Below are positions 24,761 to 33,198 of a DNA stretch of 64,000 nt, piece after piece; within the stretch, counting starts at the first letter, position 1; each line of letters begins with the position of its first letter. Below the pieces are notes generated by a model. The model made no database searches, was not told the DNA's origin, and saw only the letters and a program-made list of their open reading frames with translations. A program made the translations under genes and the position numbers. The DNA is from Haloferax marisrubri. GTDB lineage: Archaea; Halobacteriota; Halobacteria; Halobacteriales; Haloferacaceae. The stretch lies in assembly GCF_001469875.2 (NCBI RefSeq), contig NZ_LOPW02000022.1:259829-323828 (forward strand). The letters are read 5' to 3'.

Positions 24761-25585
24761 CTATGCCCGCGCCTCGTCGAGCCACGCGGGTTCCTCGACG
24801 GTCGTCGAGCCGACGCCCGTGAGCGAGTACTCCCACGACCCGGTCACCTCGGTCCCGTCGTCCATCCGCCCCGAGAACGCCCACGATTCGTGGCGCGAGA
24901 GGCCGTCTTCGTCGACGAGGACGGCGTACTCGAAGCTCGTGACCTCCAGATTCCCGGGCTCGCCCTGCGCCGCGGCCGAGCCGGCGAGAATCAGCGCCTC
25001 GTTCGCGTCCGACAGCTCGTAGCGCTCGACGGACACCCCGTCGAACGTCTCGGTGCCGGCGAACGTCAGGTCGTCGTCAGCGCCGTACGCGCGGGCCTGC
25101 GAGAGCGCGATGGCGGTGGCGAGAACCTCCGTCGAACCCTCGTAGGAGGTGTACGTTGCCTCGTCGTCCCCGCCGACGCGGACGTACGTCACGCCGTCGG
25201 CGACGTACTGCTCGACGCCGCCCGCGTCGGACTGGCCGTCGGTCGCCGATGTCGTGCGACTGTACGACCGCTCGGCGTCGAGGTCGGCGCGGAACTCGCG
25301 GGTGACCGCGGTTTCGGTCCCGTCCGCGTCGACACCGGTGTACGACCAACTGACGGTGAAGCTCCCGGCGTCGCGGAGGAGGCGCTCGGGGTCGCTCAAC
25401 TCGAAGTCGTCGCCGTCGGTCGACTCGCCGGTATCCGCGCTGTCACCGCCGTCGGTGGGGGCGTCGGTGTCGTCGGGGTCGGTGTCGGCGGTGTCGGCGG
25501 TCGGTGCGACGTCCGCACCGCCGGCACATCCGGCGAGGAGCACGAGGACCGCGACAATCAGGACTGGAATGCGGTTGGAATACAC
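24761..25585 (-). CDS. Predicted lipoprotein of unknown function (haloarchaeal type)
   Basis: This 274-residue protein from a GTG has a Sec-type signal (RIPVLIVAVLVLLAGC) with a lipobox cysteine near residue 20. A Thr/Asp-rich linker (25-60) follows, then a roughly 210-residue domain rich in beta strands with TVSWSYTGVDADGT, a VTREFRADLDAERSY block and TFDGVSVERYELS. I think it belongs to the large haloarchaeal lipoprotein family now called DUF7537, which resembles LolA/LppX-like barrels. That assignment is tentative. It should be anchored outside the cell. It converges on the tRNA-Phe tail. Confidence 0.75.
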   Translation of the reverse strand: MYSNRIPVLIVAVLVLLAGCAGGADVAPTADTADTDPDDTDAPTDGGDSADTGESTDGDDFELSDPERLLRDAGSFTVSWSYTGVDADGTETAVTREFRADLDAERSYSRTTSATDGQSDAGGVEQYVADGVTYVRVGGDDEATYTSYEGSTEVLATAIALSQARAYGADDDLTFAGTETFDGVSVERYELSDANEALILAGSAAAQGEPGNLEVTSFEYAVLVDEDGLSRHESWAFSGRMDDGTEVTGSWEYSLTGVGSTTVEEPAWLDEARA

Positions 25586-25688
25586 GACAACTGTACGACG
25601 AGTAGAATCTTAAGTAGGCACAGCAAATCGCGGTCGTATCGGCGCGCCCGGCGTCGAAACTGACGACTGAAAACCGTGAGCGGAGCGT

Positions 25689-26081
25689 TCAGGCGGTCAC
25701 CGACGCCGACTGCGGCACGTCGCGGTGCGAGACGCGGACCTCGACGCCCGACGGGGTGACGGAGACGGTCACGTCGTCGACGGTGCGTTCGTACTCTGCG
25801 GTGTGGGTGCCCGACCGGGAGATTCGGAGGCGCTTCGAGAGGAGGCCGGCGTCCACGAGCGGGTCGAGCTTTCGGTAGGTGGTCGAAAGCGGGAGGTCGC
25901 ACGCCTCGGAGAGTTCGCTCGCCGAGCAAGCGACGCCGTCGGTCGCGTCGAGGATGCGTCGGCAGTCGTCGTCTTCGAGAAGCGAGAAGAGCGCGTCGAC
26001 CGCGGCGTGGTCGTCGACGACGCGGGGTTCGGACGAGGCGGACGGAGAGCGGGTTGCGAAGGGGAACGAAGCCTGACTCAT
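25689..26081 (-). CDS. Winged-helix transcription regulator (paralog 1)
   Basis: This 130-residue protein has a winged helix from about 28 to 92: DALFSLLEDDDCRRILDATD, then SASELSEACDLPLSTTYRKLDPLVDAGLL and a wing SRSGTHTAEYER. It is clearly paralogous to the protein at 27982-28383 (shared LCDVPLSTVYRKLD-type recognition helix). The C-terminal 35 residues form short strands. Targets are unknown. It is adjacent to a Bat-type regulator and to FMN-binding and zinc-ribbon genes. Confidence 0.82.
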   Translation of the reverse strand: MSQASFPFATRSPSASSEPRVVDDHAAVDALFSLLEDDDCRRILDATDGVACSASELSEACDLPLSTTYRKLDPLVDAGLLSKRLRISRSGTHTAEYERTVDDVTVSVTPSGVEVRVSHRDVPQSASVTA

Positions 26082-26173
26082 ACTTCTGTAGAGCCACCGG
26101 ACGGGGACCAACGGACAACCACGATAGCGTGGGACGTTTATATACTCCCGACGACGCGGGGGCGGCGGAGTCG

Positions 26174-26821
26174 CTATCCCTCTTCGAGCACGTCGCCGAG
26201 CAGTTTCGTCAGGGCGGCGGCGAGGTGCTCCGAGAACGTCGATTGGTTGATGTCGAGTTCGGCCGCGACCTCGGTCGCGTTGGCCCCGCGCGGGCGCTCG
26301 AAGTAGCCCATTCCGTAGGCGGTCTGGAGGACTTCGAGTTGGCGGGTGGTGAGCTTCCCGCGGTCGACGAAGACGCTGTCGCCGGGGGCGTCGCCGGTGG
26401 GCGAGCGCACGAGGCGCTTGATGTCGAGGCCGGGGAAGCGGTCGCGAAGCTCGCCGATGACGGCCTGTAACTGCTCGTAGTCGGCGGCGTGGAAGACGAG
26501 CGTCAGACTGCCGCGCTGGGCGAAGTAGCGGTCGACCGGACAGCCGAACTCGCCGAGACACTCGCAGGGACAGTCGGCGCTCCCGTCGTGGGTGTAGCGG
26601 TAGAGATGCTTCGAGCCGTAGGAGAAGATGGGTTCGAGCGTGGACGCCTCCGGCGGGTCGTCGGCCTCGACGACGAACTCGGAGACGCTGACGTCGCCGG
26701 GGGTGGAGACGACGCTGGTCGAGACGGAATCGACGACGGAGTCCGTCGAATGGGCGACCGAGGCGACGGGGCAGACCGACGGCGAATCGAATTCGACCGT
26801 GGCGCGAATACCGGCGGGCAT
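26174..26821 (-). CDS. Bat/HTH_10-type transcription regulator with cysteine motif
   Basis: This 215-residue protein ends in an HTH_10 domain (about 155-213; LTTRQLEVLQTAYGMGYFERPR, then TEVAAELDINQSTFSEHLAAAL), typical of bacterio-opsin-activator-like haloarchaeal regulators. The centre has a cysteine cluster CPCECLGEFGCPVD near 84-97, which could bind a metal or respond to redox. Family members activate specific operons; the target is probably nearby but cannot be named. The neighbouring PNPOx-fold gene at 26908-27369 is on the same strand, 86 bases upstream. Confidence 0.85.
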   Translation of the reverse strand: MPAGIRATVEFDSPSVCPVASVAHSTDSVVDSVSTSVVSTPGDVSVSEFVVEADDPPEASTLEPIFSYGSKHLYRYTHDGSADCPCECLGEFGCPVDRYFAQRGSLTLVFHAADYEQLQAVIGELRDRFPGLDIKRLVRSPTGDAPGDSVFVDRGKLTTRQLEVLQTAYGMGYFERPRGANATEVAAELDINQSTFSEHLAAALTKLLGDVLEEG

Positions 26822-26907
26822 GTGTTACGTGCGGGCGACTCGGGGTTCGCCGGGGGACGCGGCGACCGCCGCGACGGGGGCCGCCCCGGAGGCGACGACC
26901 GCGGGCA

Positions 26908-27369
26908 TTACTGGTCGGACTCCGCGGGGTCCAGTTCGACGGCCCGGCCGCCGAGCGTCTCGGGGTCGAGTTCGAACAGTTGGATGTCGAGGTCGCGCTT
27001 CGTCTCGCCCCAGATTTCGAACAGCGGGCGCTTGGCCTTGCCGTACTGGACGATGCGTTCGACGGTCAACTCGTCGGGGTCGACGCGTTCGAGCGTCCCC
27101 TCGGCGATGATGCTCCGATAGCTCCCGTCGTTGGACTCGTGGACGACGAGTCGGGCCCGCGGCGACGACGTGAGGAACTGCCGCTTTTCGCTTTCGGGCG
27201 TGGAGACGAGTCGGAGATAGAAACGACCGCTCTCGCCGTCGTAGCCGTAGGAGATGGGTATCGCGTATGGTTCGTCCGCCTTCGCGAGCGAGAGGACGCC
27301 CGTCTCGTGACGGGACAGGACCTCGCGTATCTCGTCGGGCGAGAGTTCGGTCTGTTGGTCCAGAGACAT
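26908..27369 (-). CDS. Pyridoxamine 5'-phosphate oxidase-fold (FMN-binding) protein, copy 1
   Basis: This 153-residue split-barrel protein of the PNPOx-like superfamily has the N-terminal half VLSRHETGVLSLAKADEPYAIPISYGYDG, with the usual hydrophobic strand pattern, followed by RFYLRLVSTPESEKRQFL. Such proteins bind FMN, F420 or haem. The cofactor is not evident. A related protein is encoded at 29398-29853. Confidence 0.82.
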   Translation of the reverse strand: MSLDQQTELSPDEIREVLSRHETGVLSLAKADEPYAIPISYGYDGESGRFYLRLVSTPESEKRQFLTSSPRARLVVHESNDGSYRSIIAEGTLERVDPDELTVERIVQYGKAKRPLFEIWGETKRDLDIQLFELDPETLGGRAVELDPAESDQ

Positions 27370-27490
27370 CGGTTCGTACCACCAGACTCGCGGCCGACGT
27401 AATTACTGTTACTTCTCGGCGACGCCCGAGAGAGTCCAGTCGGGCGATATCGGCGGCCTCGGTCGCGACTCGGTCGCGGGCGTGAGTCGC

Positions 27491-27637
27491 TCAGGCGGCC
27501 GAGAAGGCGTCGGTCGTGAGCGCGGCGCTACAGATGACACAGCCGTTTTCGAGAAGGGCGTCGCGCATGGAGTCGTTGACCAGCATGGACTCCGCACACT
27601 CCGGGCAGACGAATGTGTAGTCCGCGCTGTCGCTCAT
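27491..27637 (-). CDS. Small zinc-ribbon protein (48 residues), copy 1
   Basis: This tiny protein has CPEC at 11-14 and CVIC at 33-36, separated by a helix (SMLVNDSMRDALLENG), ending DAFSAA. It closely resembles the 53-residue protein at 27750-27911. I believe both belong to a haloarchaeal zinc-ribbon family (DUF7560). The gene was found by reading the sequence: ATG at 27635-27637 and TGA at 27491-27493. Function is unknown, possibly a partner of the adjacent winged-helix regulators. Confidence 0.72.
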   Translation of the reverse strand: MSDSADYTFVCPECAESMLVNDSMRDALLENGCVICSAALTTDAFSAA

Positions 27638-27749
27638 ATGATTCGTAGTACGCGTGGCACACGTATATGTAGCCTACTGTTTTTCGAACGCCGGGGGCGC
27701 GACGGGACGAGCGCCTCGACCGGGCGCGGGCGCGACGAAAAAGTGAGAT

Positions 27750-27911
27750 TCACGCGGAACATGGAGCGAACGCCTCGGCCGAGGCGGGGCTCCCGCAGAT
27801 GGGACAGCCGCGTTCGAGGACCGCCGCGCGCATCCCGCCGTTGACGGCGAAGCCCTCGCCGCACTGCGGACACGTGAACTCGTAGTCGTCCGTCGTCGGC
27901 GTCGCGCTCAT
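27750..27911 (-). CDS. Small zinc-ribbon protein (53 residues), copy 2
   Basis: CPQC at 14-17 and CPIC at 36-39 flank a helix (FAVNGGMRAAVLERG); the C-terminus is AEAFAPCSA. It is paralogous to the 48-residue protein at 27491-27637. Its ATG overlaps the stop of a 24-codon frame (TGATG), which in turn overlaps the winged-helix gene, so the three would be translated in series. Confidence 0.75.
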   Translation of the reverse strand: MSATPTTDDYEFTCPQCGEGFAVNGGMRAAVLERGCPICGSPASAEAFAPCSA

Positions 27912-27985
27912 CAGTCCACCTCCGGCGAGGCGAGCGCCGTCTCGGTTCGCTCCGTCCGCCGCCCGACGACGCGAGTCGCGGTCAT
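27911..27985 (-). CDS. 24-residue micro-ORF between regulator and zinc ribbon
   Basis: It encodes MTATRVVGRRTERTETALAS plus four residues. The ATG overlaps the regulator's stop (ATGA) and the TGA overlaps the zinc-ribbon start (TGATG). The double overlap is what makes it noteworthy. It may be a real microprotein or only a coupling device for translation. No homologue is known to me. Confidence 0.4.
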   Translation of the reverse strand: MTATRVVGRRTERTETALASPEVD

Positions 27986-28383
27986 CGCGACCGACCCTCC
28001 TCGCCGTCTTCGCCGCCGTCGGTGGCGACCTGCCGGAACGCGAGCGACACGCCGGCGTCGTCGAACGAAAACGAGAGCGTGTCGAAGTTGGTCGCGAACT
28101 CCCGCGGGTGGTGCGTCGCGGTCTGGATGCGGAGTCGCTCGTCGAGAAGCGACGCCTCGGTGAGCAGGTCGAGCTTCCGGTAGACCGTCGACAGCGGCAC
28201 GTCACAGAGTTCGGCGCACTCCTGTGCGGTCCGCGGGGTCGCGTCGCAGGCGGCGAGGATTCGTCGGCTGTCACCGTCGCTGAGCGCCGAGAGGACCGCC
28301 GACGGCTCCGCGGCGACCTGCTGGCTTCGGTTCGGGTCGAGCGTCGATGCACCGCGGGCGGCGACTGCGGAAGAGGAGTTCAT
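27982..28383 (-). CDS. Winged-helix transcription regulator (paralog 2)
   Basis: I use the ATG at 28383 (133 residues). The winged helix spans about 30-95 (SAVLSALSDGDSRRILAACD, then ECAELCDVPLSTVYRKLDLL) and is followed by a strand-rich C-terminus. It is the paralog of the protein at 25689-26081. It heads a tightly overlapped unit with a 24-codon frame and a zinc-ribbon gene. The two paralogs bracket the Bat-type regulator, an FMN-binding protein and a zinc ribbon, which suggests a local duplication. Confidence 0.82.
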   Translation of the reverse strand: MNSSSAVAARGASTLDPNRSQQVAAEPSAVLSALSDGDSRRILAACDATPRTAQECAELCDVPLSTVYRKLDLLTEASLLDERLRIQTATHHPREFATNFDTLSFSFDDAGVSLAFRQVATDGGEDGEEGRSR

Positions 28384-28439
28384 ACTTCGATAGACGACCG
28401 ACAACGGGAGGTATCTCCTCCCGCGCTATCCGGGGAGGT

Positions 28440-29297
28440 TTAAGTACTCGACCCGTCGCCGGCTTCGAGTTGCGCCAGTCTGCGACGCACCGCGGGGTTC
28501 GAACTCGGCGCGAGAATGAAGTGACCCGCGCCCATCGTGAGGCTCCGCAGGTACCAGTAGACGACGCGCTCGACCGGGCGGAACCGCCCGTCGGTCAGCG
28601 CGACCGCGCCGCGCCACGCGTTCCGGCGGCCCTCGCGGAGCGTGAAAAACGACAGCGCCTCGTCCAGCCGCCCCAGCGACTCGTCGATGTCGGCGACGCC
28701 GTCGGCGTACCGCTCGGCGATGAGGTCCTGTTCCTCGTCGACGAGGCGGCGGAGGACCCGGTTGATGCGGCGGTGGTCGTCGTACTTCGCGGGGCGGTCG
28801 GGGTCGATGCCGACCTCGTGGAGCGCCAGCGCGAGGTCGTAGTTCACGTGCGCGTTGACGCCGAGCAGCACGTCCTGCACTACGAGCGACTCTCCGGCGA
28901 GCGCCGTCTCGAACGAGAGCTGCCACGGGTCGGGCACGTCGTCGTGGTCGCCGCGTTCGAAGGCGCGGAACGCCCGACGGTAGTGGTCCGCGAAGGTGAC
29001 GAGGTAGTCGGCGACCCACTCGGGGTCGGTGAACTCGTCGCCGCCGAGGCCGCGGTCGACCTCGGCGGTCACGCGGACGTAGATGGTCAGGAAGGCGGCG
29101 CGGCGGTCGCCGCGCTCGTACAGGAGCGATTCGAGCGCCGACAGGCGGTCGTGGGCGTCGGCGACATCGCGGAACGGAGCGTCCACGAGGGCGAGAACGT
29201 CCTTGCTCGCGTCGCGGACGACGCCCGCGAGCGACGGGTTCGGCGTCCGCACCGCGGCCGCGAGCTTTCTCCCCTCCTCGAACGTCGTCCGTCGCAT
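28440..29297 (-). CDS. DUF5995 family protein
   Basis: This 285-residue protein is mostly helical, with FLTIYVRVTAEVDRGL, a HVNYDLALALHEVG block near 165 (the part I associate with DUF5995) and DDHRRINRVLRRLVDEEQDL. The C-terminal WYLRSLTMGAGHFIL has a hydrophobic character. The conserved histidines and aspartates hint at metal binding. No reaction is known. It reads towards the winged-helix gene, 56 bases away. Confidence 0.7.
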   Translation of the reverse strand: MRRTTFEEGRKLAAAVRTPNPSLAGVVRDASKDVLALVDAPFRDVADAHDRLSALESLLYERGDRRAAFLTIYVRVTAEVDRGLGGDEFTDPEWVADYLVTFADHYRRAFRAFERGDHDDVPDPWQLSFETALAGESLVVQDVLLGVNAHVNYDLALALHEVGIDPDRPAKYDDHRRINRVLRRLVDEEQDLIAERYADGVADIDESLGRLDEALSFFTLREGRRNAWRGAVALTDGRFRPVERVVYWYLRSLTMGAGHFILAPSSNPAVRRRLAQLEAGDGSST

Positions 29298-29397
29298 GAG
29301 CTGAATTCTCAGACGGTCTCGGCTTCGATAACGATACCGGCGCGCGAAGGTCGTGACGGCCTCGATGGCCGCGACGGGCCACGCGGCGACCCGGCGC

Positions 29398-29853
29398 TCA
29401 CGCGTGCCGGCGCTGGAGACCGGACCGAGAGTCGATGCGAAGCTCCCAGCCGAGGATGTCCTGCATCGGTTCCGTCTCCGAGAACAGGGTCGGATACCAC
29501 GCGTTGTCTTCCAGCACCTCGCGGACGCGGTCCCAGTCGCCGTCGTCGACCCGCCGGAGTTCGCCGTCGACGACGACGCTCTCCCACTCGTCCCGCGAGG
29601 GGGCGTTCCAGACGGCGAAGCTCGCGCGGGCGGTCCGCTCGGCGAACTCGGTCTTCTTCGAGGACTCGCCGGGGCGGAGGAAGACGAAGTAGAGCCGCCC
29701 GCGCTCGGCGTCGTACCCGAACGAGAGGGGAATCCCGTAGGCGACACCCTCGTCGGCGAGCGAGAGGACGCCGACGCCCTCCTCGCGGAGCAGGCGGTCT
29801 ATCTCCTCCGACGGCATCTCGATTCGGTTGTGTTGGGCGAAGTCAGGGGCCAT
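29398..29853 (-). CDS. Pyridoxamine 5'-phosphate oxidase-fold (FMN-binding) protein, copy 2
   Basis: This 151-residue split-barrel protein shares the GVLSLADEG-YGIPLSFGYDAERGRLYFVFLRPGE pattern with the protein at 26908-27369, so the two are probably paralogs. It ends in a distinct SETEPMQDILGWELRIDSRS tail. It may bind a flavin or haem. No partner gene indicates a substrate. Confidence 0.82.
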   Translation of the reverse strand: MAPDFAQHNRIEMPSEEIDRLLREEGVGVLSLADEGVAYGIPLSFGYDAERGRLYFVFLRPGESSKKTEFAERTARASFAVWNAPSRDEWESVVVDGELRRVDDGDWDRVREVLEDNAWYPTLFSETEPMQDILGWELRIDSRSGLQRRHA

Positions 29854-29997
29854 GGGAAATATACGCACGGAGATGACATAAGCCTGCCAGCGAATCGGAG
29901 CGACCGGCGGCCGCCGACGCTCGGTCCTCGACCGGCGGCCTCGACGCGCGACGCGGGGCTTATCCCCGGCGGCGACGAACCGCGTGACGACACCCGG

Positions 29998-30798
29998 ATG
30001 ACGGTGAACACACTCCACCGGCCGACGCACCGCGACGCCCTCGTCCACCTCGAAGCCGCCTTCGAGCGCGGCGACATGGTGACGATATTCGGGCGGTGCA
30101 CGGTCGATTACGACGGCCGCGCGACGAGCGAGCTCGGTCCCGGCGACCGCCTCGTCGTCCTGAAGCCCGACGGCTCGATTCTGGTCCACACCGACGAGAA
30201 GCGGACGCCCGTCAACTGGCAACCTCCGGGATGCACCCACTCCGCGAGCGTGCGGGACGGCCGGCTTCGGGTCCGGAGCACGCGCACGAGTCCCGACGAG
30301 CGACTCGACGTGCATTTCGAGCGCGTCGAGCAGTGTTCGGCCTACGCGGTCAACGACCGGAGCGACCTCGAACTCGTCGGCAGCGAGGAGGACCTGCGCC
30401 AGCACATCCTCTCGGACCCCGACATCCTCGAACCGGGCTTCGAACCGCTCGAAACCGAGCGACAGAGCGACGCGGGCGCTATCGACATCTTCGGTGAAGA
30501 CGCCGACGGCGTCCCGGTCGTCGTGGAGCTGAAGCGCCGGCGCGTCGGTCCCTCGGCGGCGAGTCAACTCCGCCGGTACGTGGACGCGCTCCACCGGGAG
30601 TTCGGCGACGACGAGCCGATTCGCGGCGTCCTCGTCGCCCCCTCGGTGACGGAGCGAGCGGCGGACATGCTCGACCGCGAGGGACTGGAGTTCGTCGCGC
30701 TCGACCCCGAGACGGGCGAACCGCCGGTCGAGGAGGACGACGGAGAAGCCGAAGCGAGCGAAGAAGCAAACGACGGCGACGGCGGCGGCGACGCCTAA
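29998..30798 (+). CDS. nucS: Endonuclease NucS (EndoMS), mismatch-specific
   Basis: This 266-residue enzyme has the N-terminal DNA-binding beta domain (about 10-115) and a C-terminal PD-(D/E)xK-like nuclease domain. The catalytic residues are D163 (GAIDIFG), E177 and K179 (VVVELKRRR). NucS/EndoMS cleaves both strands at certain mismatches and replaces MutSL in many archaea and actinobacteria; it works with the sliding clamp. An acidic tail follows. The gene abuts the convergent amidotransferase gene with no bases between the stops (TAA/TCA). Confidence 0.93.
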   Translation: MTVNTLHRPTHRDALVHLEAAFERGDMVTIFGRCTVDYDGRATSELGPGDRLVVLKPDGSILVHTDEKRTPVNWQPPGCTHSASVRDGRLRVRSTRTSPDERLDVHFERVEQCSAYAVNDRSDLELVGSEEDLRQHILSDPDILEPGFEPLETERQSDAGAIDIFGEDADGVPVVVELKRRRVGPSAASQLRRYVDALHREFGDDEPIRGVLVAPSVTERAADMLDREGLEFVALDPETGEPPVEEDDGEAEASEEANDGDGGGDA

Positions 30799-31449
30799 TC
30801 AGTCCAGGTCGGCGGCGGCGACGAAGTTCTCGACGGTTTGAGCGGCCGTCACGTCGTCGAAGTCGCGGTCGGCGTCGGCGTCGGGCCAGCCGAAGTCGTC
30901 GGCGATGCGGTCGAGGAGGGCGACCGTGAACTCGGGGTGGTACTGGACCGTCCAGACGGGCGCGTCCTCGTGGCGCGTCGCGAGGTGGTCGTAGTAGTCC
31001 GCGGAGGCGACGGTCTCCATGCGGTCGCCGGGGGCGACGACGTAGTCGCCGTGGACCATGGGGATGCGCCCGGAGACGTCTTCGAACAGTGGGTCGTCGC
31101 CGAGGTCGACGTCGGCGATACCGCGGCGCTGGTCGCCGGCTTCGACGGTGCCGCCGAGGGCGTCGTTGACGAGTTGGTGGCCGAAGCAGACGCCGAGCGT
31201 GGGTAGTTCGCGGGCGACGAGGTCGCGGGCGAGCAGACGCGCGTCGTCGAGCCACGGCCGGTCGTCGGCCTCGTAGACGCCCGCGGTGCTCCCGGTGAGG
31301 ACGACGGCATCGACGTTCGAGAGCGTCGGGAGGCCGTCGTCGGGAAGCGAGTGAACGGTCCCCTCGCGGCCGTCGAGGGCGAGGTCGGCGAGCGCGTCGG
31401 TGAAGTACGCGGGGCCGTCCGCAGGCATGAGGTCGCAGACGAGCAGCAT
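30799..31449 (-). CDS. Class I glutamine amidotransferase-like protein
   Basis: This 216-residue protein has the amidotransferase triad: nucleophile C88 (GVCFGH), and the His-Glu pair in YHPEF near 170. It resembles the free-standing GMP-synthase-like amidotransferase group (VVLTGSTAGVYE for the oxyanion region), which includes proteins acting as gamma-glutamyl hydrolases or peptidases. No synthase partner is encoded nearby, so its acceptor is unknown. Confidence 0.87.
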   Translation of the reverse strand: MLLVCDLMPADGPAYFTDALADLALDGREGTVHSLPDDGLPTLSNVDAVVLTGSTAGVYEADDRPWLDDARLLARDLVARELPTLGVCFGHQLVNDALGGTVEAGDQRRGIADVDLGDDPLFEDVSGRIPMVHGDYVVAPGDRMETVASADYYDHLATRHEDAPVWTVQYHPEFTVALLDRIADDFGWPDADADRDFDDVTAAQTVENFVAAADLD

Positions 31450-31640
31450 CGTCCGGAGCGTGGCGACGGCGGCGCATAAGACTGTCTCCCGGCCGGGACA
31501 GTCCGCCCCTCTGCTGTCACCGGCTCGGGGGTGATGAATCGACAGCGGCCGGGGAGTGCGGGTCGATGGGGTTCGCAGACCCGAACAGAGCGAACCAGCG
31601 TGCCAGCCCCTGACACGACCGCGGCGGGCGAATGAAGCTT

Positions 31641-31654
31641 CGAAGCGTTTTTAG
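31641..31654 (+). promoter_or_regulatory. BRE/TATA box of the uL16 gene
   Basis: CGAAGCGTTTTTAG ends 31 bases before the ATG at 31686, giving a very short leader. The position supports the chosen start. Confidence 0.6.
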
Positions 31655-31685
31655 CCCGCCTGACCCTTCGGTTTCACAAGTAACC

Positions 31686-32216
31686 ATGTCAGACAAACCC
31701 GCCTCTATGTACCGGGAGATTACGAACCCGGCGTACACCCGACGCGAGTACATCACGGGTATCCCCGGTTCGAAGATCGCACAGCACAACATGGGCGACC
31801 TGCAGGCCGACCCCGAGGACTACCCCGTCCAGATCAGCCTGAAGGTCGAAGAGGAAGTGCAGATTCGCCACGGTTCGCTCGAGTCCGCGCGTCTGTCTGC
31901 CAACCGCCTCATGCTCAAGCACGCGGGCGAAAAGCAGTACAAGATGATTCTGCGCAAGTTCCCGCACCACGTCATCCGCGAGAACAAGCAGGCGACCGGT
32001 GCGGGTGCGGACCGTGTCTCCGACGGGATGCGCCAGTCGTTCGGGAAGGTCGTCGGGACCGCCGCTCGCATCCCCAAGGGCGAGACGGTGTTCACCATCT
32101 ACTGCGACGTCGAGGACGCCGCGACCGCGAAGGACGCCTTCCGCCGCGCGTACAACAAGATGTCGCCGCCGTGCCGCATCGTCGTCGAGCGCGGCGAAGA
32201 GCTGCTCGTCGCGTAA
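31686..32216 (+). CDS. rpl10e: Ribosomal protein uL16 (L10e)
   Basis: This 176-residue large-subunit ribosomal protein matches archaeal L10e throughout, including the N-terminal [20 protein letters not shown], the central HHVIRENK and the [14 protein letters not shown] loop that reaches towards the peptidyl-transferase/tRNA region. It is in single-gene context, as usual for this protein in haloarchaea. The start is fixed by homology and by the promoter spacing. Confidence 0.96.
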   Translation: MSDKPASMYREITNPAYTRREYITGIPGSKIAQHNMGDLQADPEDYPVQISLKVEEEVQIRHGSLESARLSANRLMLKHAGEKQYKMILRKFPHHVIRENKQATGAGADRVSDGMRQSFGKVVGTAARIPKGETVFTIYCDVEDAATAKDAFRRAYNKMSPPCRIVVERGEELLVA

Positions 32217-32301
32217 GTTCGCGACCTCGCGCCGGCGCGTGCTCGGAACGCGCCTCGCCTCGAACCCACCATTTTTCCCCCGGGACCCCGCCTCGTAGCG
32301 T

Positions 32302-33174
32302 ATGCTTCGGTTGGCGGTCACCACCTCCAGCGAGACGTTCGAGCGAATGCGCGGTCCGCTCGGCGACCGCGGCATCGACGTGGGGCACCTCCGCGCCAAG
32401 GAGTTCGCGCTCGACCTCTCGACGCCGCCGGCCGAGTCGTTCGACGTCGGGTTCGTCTACCCCACCCGCCCGATGGAGGGCGGTGTCGTCACCGCCAGAC
32501 ACGACATCCCGTGGGTGAACACGCGCGAGGACGTGCTCACCTCGCGGAACAAAGCGGGCGTCATCGCGGCGCTCGAACGCGCCGGCCTGCCGGTCCCGCG
32601 GAGCGTCTGCGTCTCGAACCCGGCGGACGAGTCCGACCTGCTCGACGCCGTCGAGTCGGCGGGCCTCGACTACCCGGTCGTCGTCAAGCCGAACTCGACC
32701 ACGCGGGGCGTCGGTATCGCAAAGGCCCACGACCCGGACTCGCTTTCGGGGCACACGGACGTGCTGGGCCTCGTCCACGACTTCCGGGCGACCGGCGACA
32801 AGTCGTTCCTGATTCAGGAGTGGCTCCCGGAGGCGCGGGACTACCGGGCGATGGTGCTCGACGGCGAGGTCGTCGGCGCGGTGGAGCGCCGCCTGTCGGA
32901 CGGCGCGCGCGAGGGCGGGCGCTGGAAGCACAACGTCCACCGCGGCGCGGAGGCGGTCGGCGTGGACCTCCCGAAGCGACACCGCGACCTCGCAGAGTCG
33001 GTCGCCGACGAGTTGGGCATTCGCTATCTCGGGGTTGACCTGCTCGAATCCGACGGGGGGGTCGTCGTCTCGGAGACGAACGCCCGGCCGACCATCGACG
33101 ACGACGCGAAGTACGACGACGGCTTTTTCGACCGACTGGCGGCGCTCGTCGAGCGGGTCGCAAAGAAGTCTTGA
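32302..33174 (+). CDS. RimK-like ATP-grasp ligase
   Basis: This 290-residue protein has the ATP-grasp fold. An N-terminal Rossmann-like part (1-75) is followed by TSRNKAGVIAALERAGLPVP, the ATP-lid YPVVVKPNSTTRGVGI near 128-143, FLIQEWLPEARDYRAMVL and the metal-binding SETNARPTID near 257. RimK-type enzymes add glutamate or other amino acids to C-terminal or side-chain carboxylates. The substrate is not identifiable; modification of a ribosomal protein or a cofactor is possible given the neighbouring uL16 gene, but this is weak evidence. Confidence 0.9.
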   Translation: MLRLAVTTSSETFERMRGPLGDRGIDVGHLRAKEFALDLSTPPAESFDVGFVYPTRPMEGGVVTARHDIPWVNTREDVLTSRNKAGVIAALERAGLPVPRSVCVSNPADESDLLDAVESAGLDYPVVVKPNSTTRGVGIAKAHDPDSLSGHTDVLGLVHDFRATGDKSFLIQEWLPEARDYRAMVLDGEVVGAVERRLSDGAREGGRWKHNVHRGAEAVGVDLPKRHRDLAESVADELGIRYLGVDLLESDGGVVVSETNARPTIDDDAKYDDGFFDRLAALVERVAKKS

Positions 33175-33198
33175 GCGGGCCGCGGCGAAGTCGAGTCG

